64,000 bases of DNA. Origin: Cryoendolithus antarcticus. Lineage: Eukaryota > Ascomycota > Dothideomycetes > Cladosporiales > Cladosporiaceae. Within the stretch, counting starts at the first letter, position 1. The number at the start of each line of letters is the position of its first letter. The DNA lies in NCBI GenBank assembly GCA_002077065.1, contig NAJO01000016.1:186001-250000 (forward strand). The letters are read 5' to 3'. This document shows positions 10,419 through 24,396 of the stretch, piece by piece. The notes below the pieces were generated by a model. The model was given only the letters and a program-made list of their open reading frames with translations. It did not search any database and was not told the DNA's origin. The translations under genes were made by a program, and so were the position numbers.

Positions 10419-13400
10419 ATTTCAAGGGACTTCGAACGCTCGGGTCAAGTCGGCACACGGGAAGAGTGCGGGAGATAGATCTCGCTGTTGCTAGAAAGCA
10501 GTCGAGTGCTTATACAGCGAGCGTCGGTAGGACAGATTCCTGAGGTGTAGATTGCGAGATGCTGATCAAGTACGAGCACGCGCACGTATATCTACTCGGA
10601 TGCTGTTCGTTGCGAGCGCGTTCACAAATCATTCGGCAGTACTACGCTATACCGCATTGAGGGATGTCTTGCCGAACGATCGCGTGGCTGTGCTAAAGGT
10701 GATCTCCATCGCACAACATCCGTCAACCCTGCACTCGCATACGGCCTGCATAGCCGGTAGATCTGAGGGACAAGACCCGACGAATTGGCATCTCCGGCAT
10801 GCCTGCTTCCGAGCGCTGTCTTCTTGATGTGGACAGCGGACACTCTCACCGTCTGAAGACGTGCAAGATCGTCGTATTCGCTGACGAACTCGTACGGTAC
10901 TTCCAGGTGAGTAACTCTCGCTTCTTGGCTGTGCCTGAATTTGTTCACTCGCACACGCTGCAAGCCACGTCACCCCCTGTCAATCCCACTAACACACACC
11001 CAGTGAGGTGGTGGGCATTAAGCTTACTTTCCTGGCGGCCGTTTCTGACACCACCGACACTGACATCGCAGCAACACAGATGCGCTGACACTGGGTCTAG
11101 GCCTGATCTCACGTGCTCTCTTGCTCGCCTCGCATCAAAGATGACGAGCACTGTCATCGCATAGAGGGGCATTGCACGATCATAGGCGTTCGGTCATCCC
11201 AGGTGCTCCACTCCATACAGTCGAATGGGGAGCACTCCTGGCAGCAGCGAGTACGCCAAGTGTATGTCGTGCATGAAGTGGCTGCCACGTTACGCCTTTG
11301 CACCGCCATACCTTGGCTCTCTCAGCGAATCAACAGGCTCAGGCTGTTCTCAGCGCCACAGGTCGGCCCTTTGATAGGACTGCTCAGCCTCACACTGCGA
11401 GCAAAGCTCGGATGGCTCCGATGTTCTGGAAGTTACCCCACCAAGCCCACAATGCGGCTGTCCAAGTCAGCATCTCCTCTGCCCACTCTTCTCAGGTACA
11501 GACGCTGTTTGACGGAAGGATACGAGGCTTGTAGCTGGCATCAATATGCAGTCGTGCGACCATCGACATCGTGGACTCCGAGTAAGGAGGTACCAATTAT
11601 TGACAACAGAGCACTGCTTCGACATGCCCAATCTGACGAACGCACAATGCCCCTCTCGAGTGATGGCATGACCCTCGGCTCCTGATGAGACATTCAAATC
11701 CTGTCTCACTGCACTCAACGTTGCAAACGCGATACCGCTGAAGCTCGCCAAAACACTGTCATCTGATCACACAGTCCTCTAAATTTACACCTCACAGCAT
11801 CGCAACATCAGACCCCAAGCATCGTGACCAGCAAGGCTGTCAGGCATCTTCCCACATACCTCGGTCGTTCGGCCTTGCAGTCCGAGACAGAGCTCACCAC
11901 AAGCATCGCAATTCACCGCCTAGAACAACAATCTCGACTTTGCTACACAACTCGTCATCACGCCTGCGCCACACTCTGCACGCTCGACCGGGTTTACGAT
12001 TTGGGCGGGACATCGGCAAGCCACAGCCCTGGAATCTTGCCAAGCAAGAACGCTTGCCGGCTACCGAGGGCTCGGACCCCGCCATGGCCGAGATGTGGGA
12101 AATGATTAGTAACCTTTCATCGGCATCGCGGATGGAGGCATCCGCGGTGACTGCTCGGAAACTTCGTGGTGAGTAATTAAGTAGAGAGTCACCGACGGGG
12201 CTTTGCGCGCCGATGGTGCCGGATGAGCTGGTGAGAGAGACACTACAGCGTGGGTCGTCGACACACTGACAAGTCATGCCGGAGACATTGCGGCTACGTT
12301 GAAGTAGGTTCAGTAATCTCGACATTCAGCGACCCTTCACGGCTCAACAAGTGGCCAGCTGTGTCGACGAACCACACCCACTACATGAAGGAAACAACGC
12401 AGCGTTCAGGAACGGTATGGCTGCTGACTGTCAGGCCCGTATCCACGTAGCCTTTTTTCTCTTACGCGTTCTGCCGCAAGACAATCAGGCTGCAAGCTCG
12501 CTGTTGGCAATGAGAGACTGAATCGCCTACTTGTTGGCTGCGATAACCAGAGGTAAGTCTCTCGATGGTAGCGCGATGCACATTGGACCTATCGAGGCTG
12601 TGCGGTCAGAAGTTGCAGCCAGGATGATGTTGGTAAGGAGAAATTCAGATCTCGGGAAATGCGAGTGTCGACGCTCATCGCACTCTGCATGGTTCTCTGA
12701 TCGCAAATTAGATTGGTCCGATTCCAAGATGATGTTCTTGCGGCTGGGCAGCCTTTAGTCGCTCAATGGGCTTTGCCTAGCAGAACTTGATCATGACACG
12801 TGCCTCAAAACATTTCACACCTTGCTGCATGCGATGACCCGACTGAAATTGCGTAACACGTGTCGAGGAAGCAAGGCATTCGCTTCATTCGCTAGCTTGA
12901 CCTTTCTCTCTGATGACATCCATTGAAGCCTTTGTTGGTTGCTCAGGGGGATTTACAGGTGGGACGCTCGACGTGGTGAGTCATTATAACGCACCCGTTT
13001 CGACAGCCGAGGACCCGCCGTACATACTGTAGCTCTGTTATCTAGACCCTACATGTAACGACATAGATCCACAGCAAGTAGACCGACGCAAATCTGCCTC
13101 AATTGCCTAGACTGCTCCCGCCATTATTTCCCGTTCGCACCGCACGCACTCCGCAGAACGTCGGCAAGCTCCTCCACTTCAATGTGCTTGGCAAATCAAT
13201 CGGCCCCAGATCTCCTCCAACGCTTGGCCGTCGTGACAGCTCCACGTTTTCATCCCGATGACAACCTACCGCTCCACAGCTGCCAGGGACAGAGCACTTG
13301 TATGCACATCGTTGCCCTTACGAGACGTCTACATGGCCATCAGATGGTGGCCGGAGTGATGATCAGCCGCAAATCACGGCATCGTCGATGCGGTACCTGC

Positions 13401-13434
13401 ATTGACTTTGGGCAGGATGAATCTGCGCGCTGAA

Positions 13435-13462
13435 GCGGGGGATTTCCTCCACTTTAGCGGGG
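13435..13462 (+). promoter_or_regulatory. Two CreA-type (SYGGRG) sites
   Basis: GCGGGG occurs at 13435-13440 and again at 13457-13462, 22 bp apart (about two helical turns), just upstream of the TATA box of the alpha-galactosidase gene. SYGGRG is the known consensus of the carbon-catabolite repressor CreA/Cre1 of filamentous fungi, and paired sites are the usual functional arrangement. Repression on glucose is inferred. Confidence 0.5.
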
Positions 13463-13488
13463 AAATCGACATCGCTTGCGGTAGTATG

Positions 13489-13494
13489 TATAAA
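13489..13494 (+). promoter_or_regulatory. TATA box of alpha-galactosidase gene
   Basis: TATAAA at 13489-13494, about 75 nt before the ATG at 13568, is at a plausible distance for a short 5' leader. Confidence 0.55.
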
Positions 13495-13567
13495 GGCTAG
13501 GTATTTCGTCAATGGTGCGTTGGGTTGCATTGTGTAGTCCTTGTCGTGCGTCGAGAAGACAGTCAAG

Positions 13568-15989
13568 ATGCGTGGAATCATTGCACTTTCGGCAGCAAGC
13601 TTGGTGGGGGTCGCTAAAGCTGGTAAGTTCCCCAAGCCTTCCACTAACAGCGTTGCTCGGCATTTAGCGATGCTTTGAGTGATGTGAAAATTGATCACGC
13701 ACTGACACACCACAGCCATCACTGCTAACGGCCAGAACTTCACGCTCACGGGCGATGATGTCTCCTACCTCTTCCACGTTGACCAAGAATGGGGAGACCT
13801 CGTCAGCGACCACTTCGGCGGCCCAGCCGACGACTTCAGACCGCCCGAGTCTTTCTTCCAGTCCGGCTGGAGTGATGGTTTAGCGGTCATCCGTCGCGAG
13901 TTCCCAGACCTCGGACGCAGCGACTTCAGATTGCCAGCCATCCACATCTCCCATGCAGACGGCAATACAGTCACATCGCTGATGTACAAGTCGCATGAGG
14001 TAGTTGAGGGTAAGCCGAAGCTGCCTGGACTACCTGCTACGTTTGGTAATGGGAGCGACGTGACGACCTTGCTGGTCTCTTTGTATGACAATGTCTCCGA
14101 TGTGTCGGCGGTGTTGTCGTACTCTGTCTTCCCGAAGTACAATGCGATTGCTCGCAGCTTCCAGCTCACGAACAACGGCACGCAGAACATCTCTATCGAG
14201 CGGGCTTCGAGCTTCAGCATCGACCTGCCGAATCTTGATCTCGAGATGATCGAGCTCCAGGGAGACTGGGCGCACGAGAGGAATCGTAACGTGCGCAAGG
14301 TGCAATACGGTGAGACGGGGTTCAGAAGCACTGAGGGCTATTCGTAAGTCATCTCATTGCCCAGACATGATCATCGACTATACTGACGATCACTAGGAGC
14401 CACGTCCACAATCCATTCTTTGTACTACAGTCGCCGACTACGACTGAGACCAATGGCGAGGCCTGGGGCTTCAATCTCGTCTACACCGGGAGTTTCGCTG
14501 CCACCGCAGAGCGCTTCTCGCACGGCTTCGTCAGGGTGCTGCTCGGGCTAAACCCTCTCCATGCCAGCATTCCAGTAGGGCCAGGCGAGACCTTCACTTC
14601 ACCCGAGGCAATCGCAGTCTACTCTTCTGAGGGACTTGGTGGCATGTCCCGCTCATTCCACGACCTGTACCGCAACCACCTCTCGAGATCGAACAACACC
14701 TTCGCGACCCGCCCGGTTTTGCTCAATTCTTGGGAAGGTCTCTTGTTCAACTACACCCAGGACAGGCTGGAGGAGCTGGCGAAAGAGACGTCTGACCTTG
14801 GCATCAGCCTCTTCGTGAATGACGATGGCTGGTTTGGCAAGGCGCCATATGCCCGCATCAACGATACAGCCGGGCTTGGAGACTGGACTCCAAACCCAGA
14901 CCGCTTCCCGAACGGACTAGCGCCATACGTCAACCAGGTCGAGAGCGATTCGGTCGATAACTCTACCCAGCCACTGCGCTTTGGCATCTGGTTCGAGCCA
15001 GAGATGGTCAATCCCAACTCCACCCTCTACAAAGAGCATCCCGAGTGGGTCTTGCACGCTGGCACACATACCCGCACTCTCACACGCAACCAGCTTGTGC
15101 TCAATCTCGCTATGACGGAGGTTCAAGACTACATCCTCGGGTTCATGCACAATATTTTATCGACTTCTAACGTAGAATACATCAAATGGGACAACAACAG
15201 AGGTATGCACGAGATGCCCTCTCCAGCCACAGACCACGCATACATGTTGGGTCTCTATCGCGTCATCGACAACCTCACGACCTCTTACCCCGGTATCCTT
15301 TGGGAGGGTTGCGCGTCTGGAGGTGGCCGCTTCGATCCCGGCATTCTGCACTATTTTCCGCAGAGGTAAGTCTCCACCAACATTGCTAGCGAATACTATG
15401 TCTGTCAGCTACTAACGAGACGGCTAGCTGGACAAGTGACAATACGGATGCATCCGCCCGCCTCACAATCCAGATGGGCACCTCCCTCGCCTATCCGCCA
15501 AGCTCAATGGCTTGCCACGTGTCGGCAATCCCCAACGGCATAACACACAGGAACATCTCCATCGCCTACCGCGCCCACGTAGCGCTAATGTGCGGCTCAT
15601 TCGGCTTCGAACTCGACCCCAAGAGCCTAGCACCCGATGAGCGCGCCGCCATCCCAGGCATCTTGGCAGATTGGGCGAAGGTCAATCCCCTTGTTATCTC
15701 AGGCTCATTCTACCGCCTTGCATTACCGGACTACACCAATTGGCCCGCGGCACAGTTCATCAGTGCGAATCAGTCTACAGTTGCGGTGTTTGCGTTCCAG
15801 CAGATGGCTACTGTCCGGCCTGCGCCGCCGCCGCTGAGGATGCAGGGCCTGGATAGAAGCGCGAGGTATAGGAGTAATGCTTTCAATGGGACGTTGGGTG
15901 GAGGGACGTTGATGAATGCTGGGATCAACTTGGCTTGGGATCCGATGGACTACCAGTCGAAGCTCATTTTCTTGTATCGCCAAAGTTAG
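13568..15989 (+). CDS. Secreted alpha-galactosidase, GH36 (four exons)
   Basis: Exons 13568-13622, 13716-14343, 14397-15365 and 15428-15989 join in frame to 737 residues, the usual size of fungal GH36 enzymes. Introns are GT-AG of 93, 53 and 62 nt. Exon 1 encodes a signal peptide ([18 protein letters not shown]). The enzyme would release alpha-galactose from galactomannan or raffinose-type sugars outside the cell. The N-terminal beta-sandwich is followed by a (beta/alpha)8 barrel with [10 protein letters not shown], the nucleophile Asp493 in YIKWDNNR, the ECASGGGR-like motif [12 protein letters not shown], and the acid/base Asp555 in SDNTDA. Several Asn-X-Ser/Thr sites fit a glycosylated secreted protein. 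The promoter has a TATA box and two CreA-type sites. With the pectinesterase it suggests plant polysaccharide use. Confidence 0.93.
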
Positions 15990-16286
15990 AGTAGCTGCTT
16001 GCGCAGGTACATATCAAGAGCTTTACATTGCTAACACCTCACAACCTGGCATTTACGCTGCTCCCTGTCTACTGCCTTTGATCGCCGAAGCCGTTCTGCC
16101 ACGCTCAGCAGCGCACTCGGCGTATCTTCCCACCTACGGCTACTGACTCGGCGATCCCTCACTTGAAATATAATCGTCACCAGGCCCCTCCATGTCCTGA
16201 ATCTGCCAGAAGCAGAGATCTTGCATCGTCTGCATCAGCCAGCCTACCGTCATAGTGTCCTCTGCCGGCTCAAGCACGAAGTCGAA

Positions 16287-17051
16287 TTACATGTCGAAAT
16301 CAAACAACAGGTGAACGTCGAGGCTGACCGGGCGGTCAGAGATGAAGGTGCGTTCCCAAGAAGCGCCGCTTGGCTTCCAGTCTTTGTACTCAGCGATCCA
16401 GTCGTGTAAGTCTAGGTCGGTGTGGAAGTCAATCGCGACTCTTCCGTCATCGTCCAGATTATCGTCGAGTGCGTTGAATTGGCTCAACATTACGAGCCCT
16501 GGCTTGTTATTGAGATTGACCGGGACCACCAGCGGGTTCGTGGTTGCACCATTGGCCCATCCTCCGTCATCTTCCTCGTCTCCAGCTTCATCTTCATCGT
16601 CATCGTCAATATCTTTCCCGTCTCCGTCCTCATCCCCTACCTCAGACTCGCTCTCGTCTTCCAGGTCATCGCCATCGGACCCTGCATCGCACTCATCTCT
16701 AGCATTGCGTGGCAGAACCTCGTACTCCTGCCACATGGCCTTGCGAAGCGCTGTGGAGCTTGCCATGGTCTGCTGGAACGTCCTGCTGACTCTTATGACG
16801 GCGTACAACGCTTTCATCTCTGGGCGACCGCCGAACTGGCGGAGAATCATCTCCACGAGCTCCACAATTGCGAATACCTGCTGTGCTGCGGACTTGCTTG
16901 GATCCCGGGTCGACGCGGTGGCGGATGCTTTGACATTGATATTGCTTTGCGCTGGCGGTGTTGCATGCGCCTCGGATACGTCGCTGGGCTGCGCATGACA
17001 GCGGCGTTTGGAGGGAGGCATGGTTATGTGCTCGTCGAGAGATGAAGCCAT
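16287..17051 (-). CDS. F-box-like family protein, copy A
   Basis: 254-residue protein starting MASSLDEHITMPPSKRR. The signature AAQQVFAIVELVEMIL followed by ALYAVIRVSRTFQQTM and a short basic helix resembles the F-box (Skp1-binding) region of a small-protein family that is expanded in Mycosphaerellales-type fungi. A long acidic stretch (residues about 135-170, Asp/Glu runs) separates it from a C-terminal part ending with DWKPSGASWERT, a motif shared by copies B-D. F-box proteins normally bring substrates to an SCF ubiquitin ligase; substrate binding by the C-terminal part is inference. The frame is open further upstream to 17345, but a branch point and acceptor-like sequence near 17105 and a donor near 17158 suggest a 5' UTR intron, so I chose the ATG at 17051. 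Confidence 0.65.
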   Translation of the reverse strand: MASSLDEHITMPPSKRRCHAQPSDVSEAHATPPAQSNINVKASATASTRDPSKSAAQQVFAIVELVEMILRQFGGRPEMKALYAVIRVSRTFQQTMASSTALRKAMWQEYEVLPRNARDECDAGSDGDDLEDESESEVGDEDGDGKDIDDDDEDEAGDEEDDGGWANGATTNPLVVPVNLNNKPGLVMLSQFNALDDNLDDDGRVAIDFHTDLDLHDWIAEYKDWKPSGASWERTFISDRPVSLDVHLLFDFDM

Positions 17052-17486
17052 CGATGGTAAATCGGACTCTTGCGCCAATGGCAAGTCTCTGCCGTGTTCT
17101 GGCCTGTGAGTTAGCTGTCGTGATCCCGAACACGTTCTTCGCCTGACACTGGTGCTTACACTGCAATGATCTTCACTTTGCTCCAGCGGATGACAGACGA
17201 GCACGGTTTGACGAGATGGAAATGGAGGAGTGAGATTTATATATGTTACAGGCAGCGGTGTGGCGAAAGCTTGGTAACGGCTCCATCTGGACTGCGAGGA
17301 AGGAACCATCGACGTGCTGTCAGGAAGGTACAGCCTGAACCACACTCACGCGAACCTCATCACTGCAGTAGCATGCTTCAACCTGCAGATCAACTTCGAT
17401 CGTTTCATTCCCACGCAATCACCCAGCGCTCCATCAATCTCGGACTCCTCATCTTCACCGACTGGCTTAGGAGTCAGCCTCGCCAG

Positions 17487-18266
17487 TCATACGCACGGCA
17501 TGCTCGAAATGATCCTTTGACCATCCGCATCGCGTTTCCCAGGCATACGTTCTTGAGAGTCTAGCGAAATCCTGCAATTGGCCCACGAACAATGAAGAGT
17601 GATGAAGACTTCTACGTTCCAGTCCGCAATCAGCGTGTCTCCCCACGACTCGCCGCCCGGCACCCAGTCTTGATATTTGCGAATCCATTCCCTGACCATC
17701 GAGTAGTCTGTGCCGCATTTAAGCTGAATGCCGCCGTCGAGATAGTTGTTGCGCCACATTATCAAGGGCTCATTGTGGAAGATCTGCATCATTGGATGCT
17801 GCTGCCAGCCCATGACGAGCAGTGGGTTGGGTTGGGCGTCGGCGTACCACGGCTTGATTCTCTCCAGTATCCTCTCCTCATCATGGTCGTACGCGCTGCC
17901 GTCTTCGCTGGCAGAGTCCTCTGCCTTATCAACGGACATCTGAGCGAGCTTCTTTTCCAGATCGTGCGTCAGCGCCTGCTGGCTGGCTTCTGTGACGGAG
18001 TACTGGAGCCACATGTACTTCTTTAGCGACTTGGACTCGATTATGGCCTGCGCAAAGGTCTTGTTGACCCTCAGCACAGCGAATAGGCAGTGTATTGGCT
18101 CCTTCTTGGCAAGCTGAATCAAAATCATTTCGACCAGCTCCACAATACCCAATACTTTCTCCGCAGCAGTGGGTGGCGGCATAGTAGGCGACTTCCTAAG
18201 CTCCTTGTTATTGCTGTTCGCCGAGCTGGCATGCTTCGCTTTTTTCCCTCGCTTGTTGCTAGACAT
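17487..18266 (-). CDS. F-box-like family protein, copy B
   Basis: Complete 259-residue frame. The N-terminus is basic (MSSNKRGKKAKH). The family signature EKVLGIVELVEMILIQL and CLFAVLRVNKTFAQAI lie at residues about 35-75. An acidic linker is followed by the core shared with copies C and D, DAQPNPLLVMGWQQHPM, and then WVPGGESWGDTL. It has the same orientation as copy A, about 435 bp upstream of copy A's start, a tandem duplicate arrangement. It is diverged strongly from copy A outside the signatures. No lesion is visible, so it is probably functional. An SCF adaptor role is inferred from the F-box-like region only. Confidence 0.65.
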   Translation of the reverse strand: MSSNKRGKKAKHASSANSNNKELRKSPTMPPPTAAEKVLGIVELVEMILIQLAKKEPIHCLFAVLRVNKTFAQAIIESKSLKKYMWLQYSVTEASQQALTHDLEKKLAQMSVDKAEDSASEDGSAYDHDEERILERIKPWYADAQPNPLLVMGWQQHPMMQIFHNEPLIMWRNNYLDGGIQLKCGTDYSMVREWIRKYQDWVPGGESWGDTLIADWNVEVFITLHCSWANCRISLDSQERMPGKRDADGQRIISSMPCV

Positions 18267-18914
18267 CTTTGAATCGTACGACTTGATCGATCAAGCCCGC
18301 GAGTTTGAGTGATGTGGATTGTCGGCTGTGTGTGAGTCTATCAACGAGAGGTCAGCTATAAGGCATGCATGGCCCAGAATGATCATTGCATACACTTACT
18401 TTCGATCAGCTCGATGGACTGCTGTTCTCCAGCACCGCGAGTTTTGTGCGCAGCGAAGTGGCCGCAAGTGTGAGTTGTGCGATACCAATATGCTGGAGCC
18501 GAACGAGCTCCAGCGTCGGATGACTTTGGTACGAAAGCACGACCCAGAGGCCAGAACTTAGCTTGCACTGCAAGTACTCGTCGCTCTCGAACATGTCCGC
18601 CACAGTGCACCCGTGACACAACATCAAGAAAGGTATGCTGATCTGTCGCTGTCTTCTCGAGAGGCGAGTCTCTCAGTGCCACAGCTGCACGACAATGCAC
18701 AGCCCTAGCGACCTTGACAGGAGCAGTGATAACGTTGCAAGGTATTAGAGAGACGGACGTGAGAATTGAAGCGATCAGATACATATGAGGAGTGTGGCAT
18801 CAAACTGATTCAAGGGCCATCAGCAACTTCGTGACATTAAGATGTGCTTAACTCACCGAAGAGGCCACATTCGCCTAACACGGCCCGGATCTGTATCTTT
18901 CCTGGTGGACGAGC

Positions 18915-19680
18915 TCATACAATTGGTTTCTCTTCTGCTGTCACCGACGGCGCTCTGCACAAAGTGCATGAACATCTCACTGGTTTCCGTCCCCGAGCAT
19001 AGTTCCTTGCTGCCTTCCACGCCATCTCGTCCAGATCCGCCTCCGCAACGATTTGCTTGATCCTTTTCACCACTTCCAGCTTCGTAGCCCTCAGAAATCC
19101 AGCAGACGGTAGTGAGAGATACAGTGAGTCATCGAGATCACCATGCGTGACCTTCAGGTAGATTGTGAACATCACCAGCTGAGTAGCGGGTAATGTCTGC
19201 TCCCATGACGAACCGCTCGGTTCCCAAGGCGTTCTGCCCCAACTCTGGAGCTGGTCCTTGTCTGCTTTCATGGTGAGGATAATGCCGTGCATCTTCCTCT
19301 CCTCGCGATACCAGGACAATTTGAAGACGCGGAGCATGGGCAGCGGCTGTGGACCTGGAAGGAGAAGTTGGTTTGGCTCGGAGATGGCGATGGTATGGAA
19401 TCAAGCGGCTCGATAGGCGGCCACCTCTTCGGGACTGAAGTCGGAGTCGGAGTCGGAGTGCTTATCCTCATCCGACGCAACCCATCCTGTAGCGCGATCG
19501 TCTGTGCAATTCGCAGATGGAACTTCATCAGCGCTGTCGTGATGATCGTCAGCATCGTCGTAGCGCTGTCGTCGTCCTCATCTTCATCCTCATCCTCGTC
19601 CCCATCCTCATCTTCTTCATCCTCATCCTCTTCGTCCTCGTAGCTGAGCGTTCTCACAATGATCGCCCGCGCCATTCGCT
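18915..19680 (-). pseudogene. F-box-like family remnant, copy C
   Basis: The C-terminal half is readable at 18915-19337: it includes PLPMLRVFKLSW, PWEPSGSSWEQTL and the Cys motif VRCSCTLCRAP, matching copies B and D. The preceding family phrase SEPNQLLLPGPQ lies in the same frame, but a TGA interrupts it a few codons upstream. The acidic linker (19560-19650, long Asp/Glu run) is in a different frame, and no convincing F-box-like signature remains. I read this as a decayed or truncated copy; a 140-residue product from the ATG at 19337 is possible. Confidence 0.55.
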
Positions 19681-19910
19681 GCCAGCTCGTGAGTGCATCG
19701 AGGTGGAGCTCAGATTCTGTAGGTAGAGCGGCGGCGGTGAGGGCGAAGCATCTGAGCGATCCTTAGGGACATGTCGTATCGAGAGGCAAGCGATGAGGAT
19801 CTCGTCAACCCACCGAGCTTCTGATCGACAATTTCGCTGACTCGTCTCCTTGTCCTCACGTCCCCTCCAATGCGAGCATCGCTACGGCACCGCGTTCCTT
19901 CAAGGTCATC

Positions 19911-20850
19911 TCACCACCATAAATTCTCCGTTGTGTCCTCGGTCGGCTCGCGACAAGATTTGCACTCGCACGTTACTTTCAAGCCCCATTCGCGCTCACT
20001 CCTGGCCCAACCATGCAAGTCCTTGTCAATGTCGAATCCAGCCACAGCCTTCTTCAGCTCGAGCACAACATTCTCCATCGTAGCCGTGTGAATATTGGAC
20101 TCGAGCACGTCGATACAGCGAGCAGTTGAATAGGAGCGCCCACCACGATAATATAGCACATAAATCTCAAGCTCGACTGCCTGGCTCAACGCCATGGTCC
20201 TTTCCCACGGCTCTCCACTAGGCTTCCATTCTTCTCGCGCCCACGCCTCGAGCGCTTCCTTTGGAGCGCAGAGAGTGAGCTGCATTTTGTCGATGTTGTC
20301 GCACTCTTGCTCATGCCAACAGCTGTCGAATATGCGTAGCATCGGCAGCTGCTGTGGCCCGGACAGAAGGAGCGGGTTGGGCTGCATAGTTGCCAAGATA
20401 TTTAGCAGCATTCTCTGCAGCCGTGGGCTCCTCAGGATAATACTTGCTATGCTTTGGGGACCTTGTTCACCAGATCGGGTAGCGCTCGCCTCATTCATCC
20501 TCGAAGAACCTGCCGAGTGGTGGTGGTGTTATTCCATACCGCCAGAACATCATCTTGCGCAGCTTTTCGGACCCAGCGATGACCTCCTTGAACGTCTTAT
20601 TGACTCGCGTAGCGATGAACAGTGCTGTGACGTCCGGCGGCTAGGCTGTCTGCGACTAGGGGAGGTCGGGTATAGTTCATGTCGGGATTGCATCAGCGGT
20701 CATGCGTGAGAGGATAGCTTCGACCAGTTCGAAGATACCGAAGACTTCCTGGGCGGCGGAGAGTGCACCCAAGGCCCCGCCGTGTCTGATGCGGATTATA
20801 TGCAAGGACCCGCCGAAGAGCATGAGCGCCGTGCTCATATTGGAAGGCAT
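19911..20850 (-). pseudogene. F-box-like family pseudogene, copy D
   Basis: The N-terminal signature AAQEVFGIFELVEAIL (about 20700-20760) is followed in the same frame by three stops (TGA, TAG, TAG at about 20640-20672). In-frame family sequence then resumes as FIATRVNKTFKEVIAG and the basic helix. The frame ends in TGA near 20500, and the rest of the protein (QPNPLLLSGPQQLPML, WKPSGEPWERTM, VTCECKSCREP) continues in a neighbouring frame as a 195-codon open frame, 19911-20498. No GT-AG intron of fungal length removes the stops. The copy therefore has at least three nonsense codons and one frameshift. Confidence 0.65.
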
Positions 20851-20934
20851 GTTCTCGTGCCTCTTGTGATGTAGTGAAGCTGAGTGGTGACCTAGAGAGA
20901 TGAATGGGAGAGGATCAGAACTGATGCCGAGCAT

Positions 20935-21364
20935 GGGTATAACACGATCAGGAAGGAGCCTTGATCGACTGATCGCAGGAAGATGCGATCCAAGCTTGCA
21001 CCACCAAACAGGGACTCTCCTCGACGATTGTCAAGGTCTCTGTGCAACTGTCGACAGCACCGTGAGCCTAATTGACAGGCACTACATCTCCGAGAGGGTA
21101 TCCGTTGGACTGTCTCGCCACGTCCCATTGTCTAGGTAGTACTTCGACCATAAGTCTGACATTATGCTGTGGTGGACTGAGGCGCAGACGAGGGTGATCT
21201 TGCCGGTGAACGTCGAAAGATTCCTGGCGTGTCTGAGCCAATGGCGCTGGACATCAAACTCTCACGCAGTCGAGCGGAGTCTATGGAAAGACCTGGGCGA
21301 ACAGTATCATAGCATTGCTACTGATCTATGTGCCCTCCATTCTTTCCGTCTCTTCGCTTTCCGT
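20935..21364. other. Intergenic region
   Basis: About 430 bp between pseudogene D and the 3' end of the formaldehyde dehydrogenase gene. Nothing recognised beyond presumed 3' untranslated sequence. Confidence 0.4.
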
Positions 21365-23386
<2,022 letters not shown>

Positions 23387-24396
23387 CTAGCACTTCGCCT
23401 CGCCGGATCGCGAGTTCATCAAGAGTGCAACAATGAGTCCGTAAAGACCTGTTGACGCAGTCAGTATTCGCTCTGTCTTTGGTAAGGGTCGATGGTTGCA
23501 GCGTACCCAACACCTCAGCGAAAATGAGAATCAGAATCATGCCGACGAAGAGACGGGGCTGTTGTGCGGTACCACGGACACCAGCATCACCGACGATACC
23601 AATGGCGAAGCCTGCAGCGAGACCAGCGAGACCGACGGACAGACCAGCACCAAGTTGGATGAAACCGGTGAAGAGAGGAGTGTCTTGCTTGAGATCGTTG
23701 GAGATCAGGACGGACACCACGAGACCGTAGATGGCAATAATACCAGCCATGATGACTGGGATGATGTCTGCGAGATAGTCAGTGCCGTGCTCGTGAGATC
23801 CTAGCTTGTACAGCGGGAAGCGCAGGCCGGATTCTTTATCGCGGTCCACCCCAGCTGTAAAGGATCGGTATGACTTACTCTTGACGATCAAGTCGGGCCT
23901 GAGCACACCCATGGCGGAGATACCAACACCAGCCTTAGCTGTGCCGTATGCTGCGCCAAAGCATGTGAAGACAATGGCGGACGTGCAACCCATCGCTCCG
24001 AAGAACGGCTATGTCATTGTCAGTCCTGTATATGAAGTCCGCAGCTCTGCTCCATTGCCATCTCTTACAACGCGCCCCTCCGCGCGCCTTCATCGCTCTA
24101 CCACTCCACATCAAGGCTGCATAACGGTGCGATTGATCGAATGAAGGCGTGCAGATGATGATATCGAGTGGGCGCTTGTTTGCAGGAACTGGGGTTCACT
24201 TACGGCATACACGGGACTGTGAAATTATGACATGTTAGCGTCTTGTCCTCACATTGGGCTCCCTGATCTCGGCGCTTTCTCAAAGTGCGTATGAAGCTTG
24301 CGCCTCTTCAGTCGGCGACCATGATCCTGTGCAGGCAATGACGCCTCCATGGTAAAAGCAAATTGCAGCCTGGACTTACCAAAGATCGGAAGACAT
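23387..24396 (-). CDS. vma3: V-type ATPase proteolipid subunit c (five exons, 13-nt micro-exon)
   Basis: Exons 24380-24396 (17 nt), 24204-24216 (13 nt), 23879-24008, 23507-23767 and 23387-23448 join with GT-AG introns to exactly 160 residues, the canonical length. The protein forms the proton-carrying ring of the vacuolar ATPase V0 sector. Four membrane helices are apparent: [20 protein letters not shown], the [17 protein letters not shown] segment, the Gly-rich [15 protein letters not shown] segment, and the last helix with the proton-binding Glu138 in FAEVLGLYG. The internal duplication typical of the family is visible. The start is MSSDLCPVYAPFFGAMG, which requires the 13-nt exon. Its start is 348 bp from the divergent Snu13 gene, so the two share a promoter region. 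Confidence 0.94.

Larger units (their letters stand above)
10419..13567. other. Long gene-poor stretch
   Basis: About 3.1 kb between the Rpn4-like gene start and the alpha-galactosidase start. Open frames (for example 11113-11685 plus and 11894-12325 minus) have no recognisable motifs, signal peptide or splice structure. The right end carries the alpha-galactosidase promoter. A long 5' untranslated leader of the Rpn4-like gene, or a non-coding RNA, cannot be excluded from sequence alone. Confidence 0.45.

Noticed and set aside
11113..11685. 190-codon plus-strand frame in the 3.1-kb gene-poor stretch
   Set aside because: No domain pattern, no signal or membrane segment, and stops in all neighbouring frames; not supported as a gene.
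18383..18784. Possible further F-box-like copy between B and C
   Set aside because: Neither overlapping minus-strand frame contains the family signatures.
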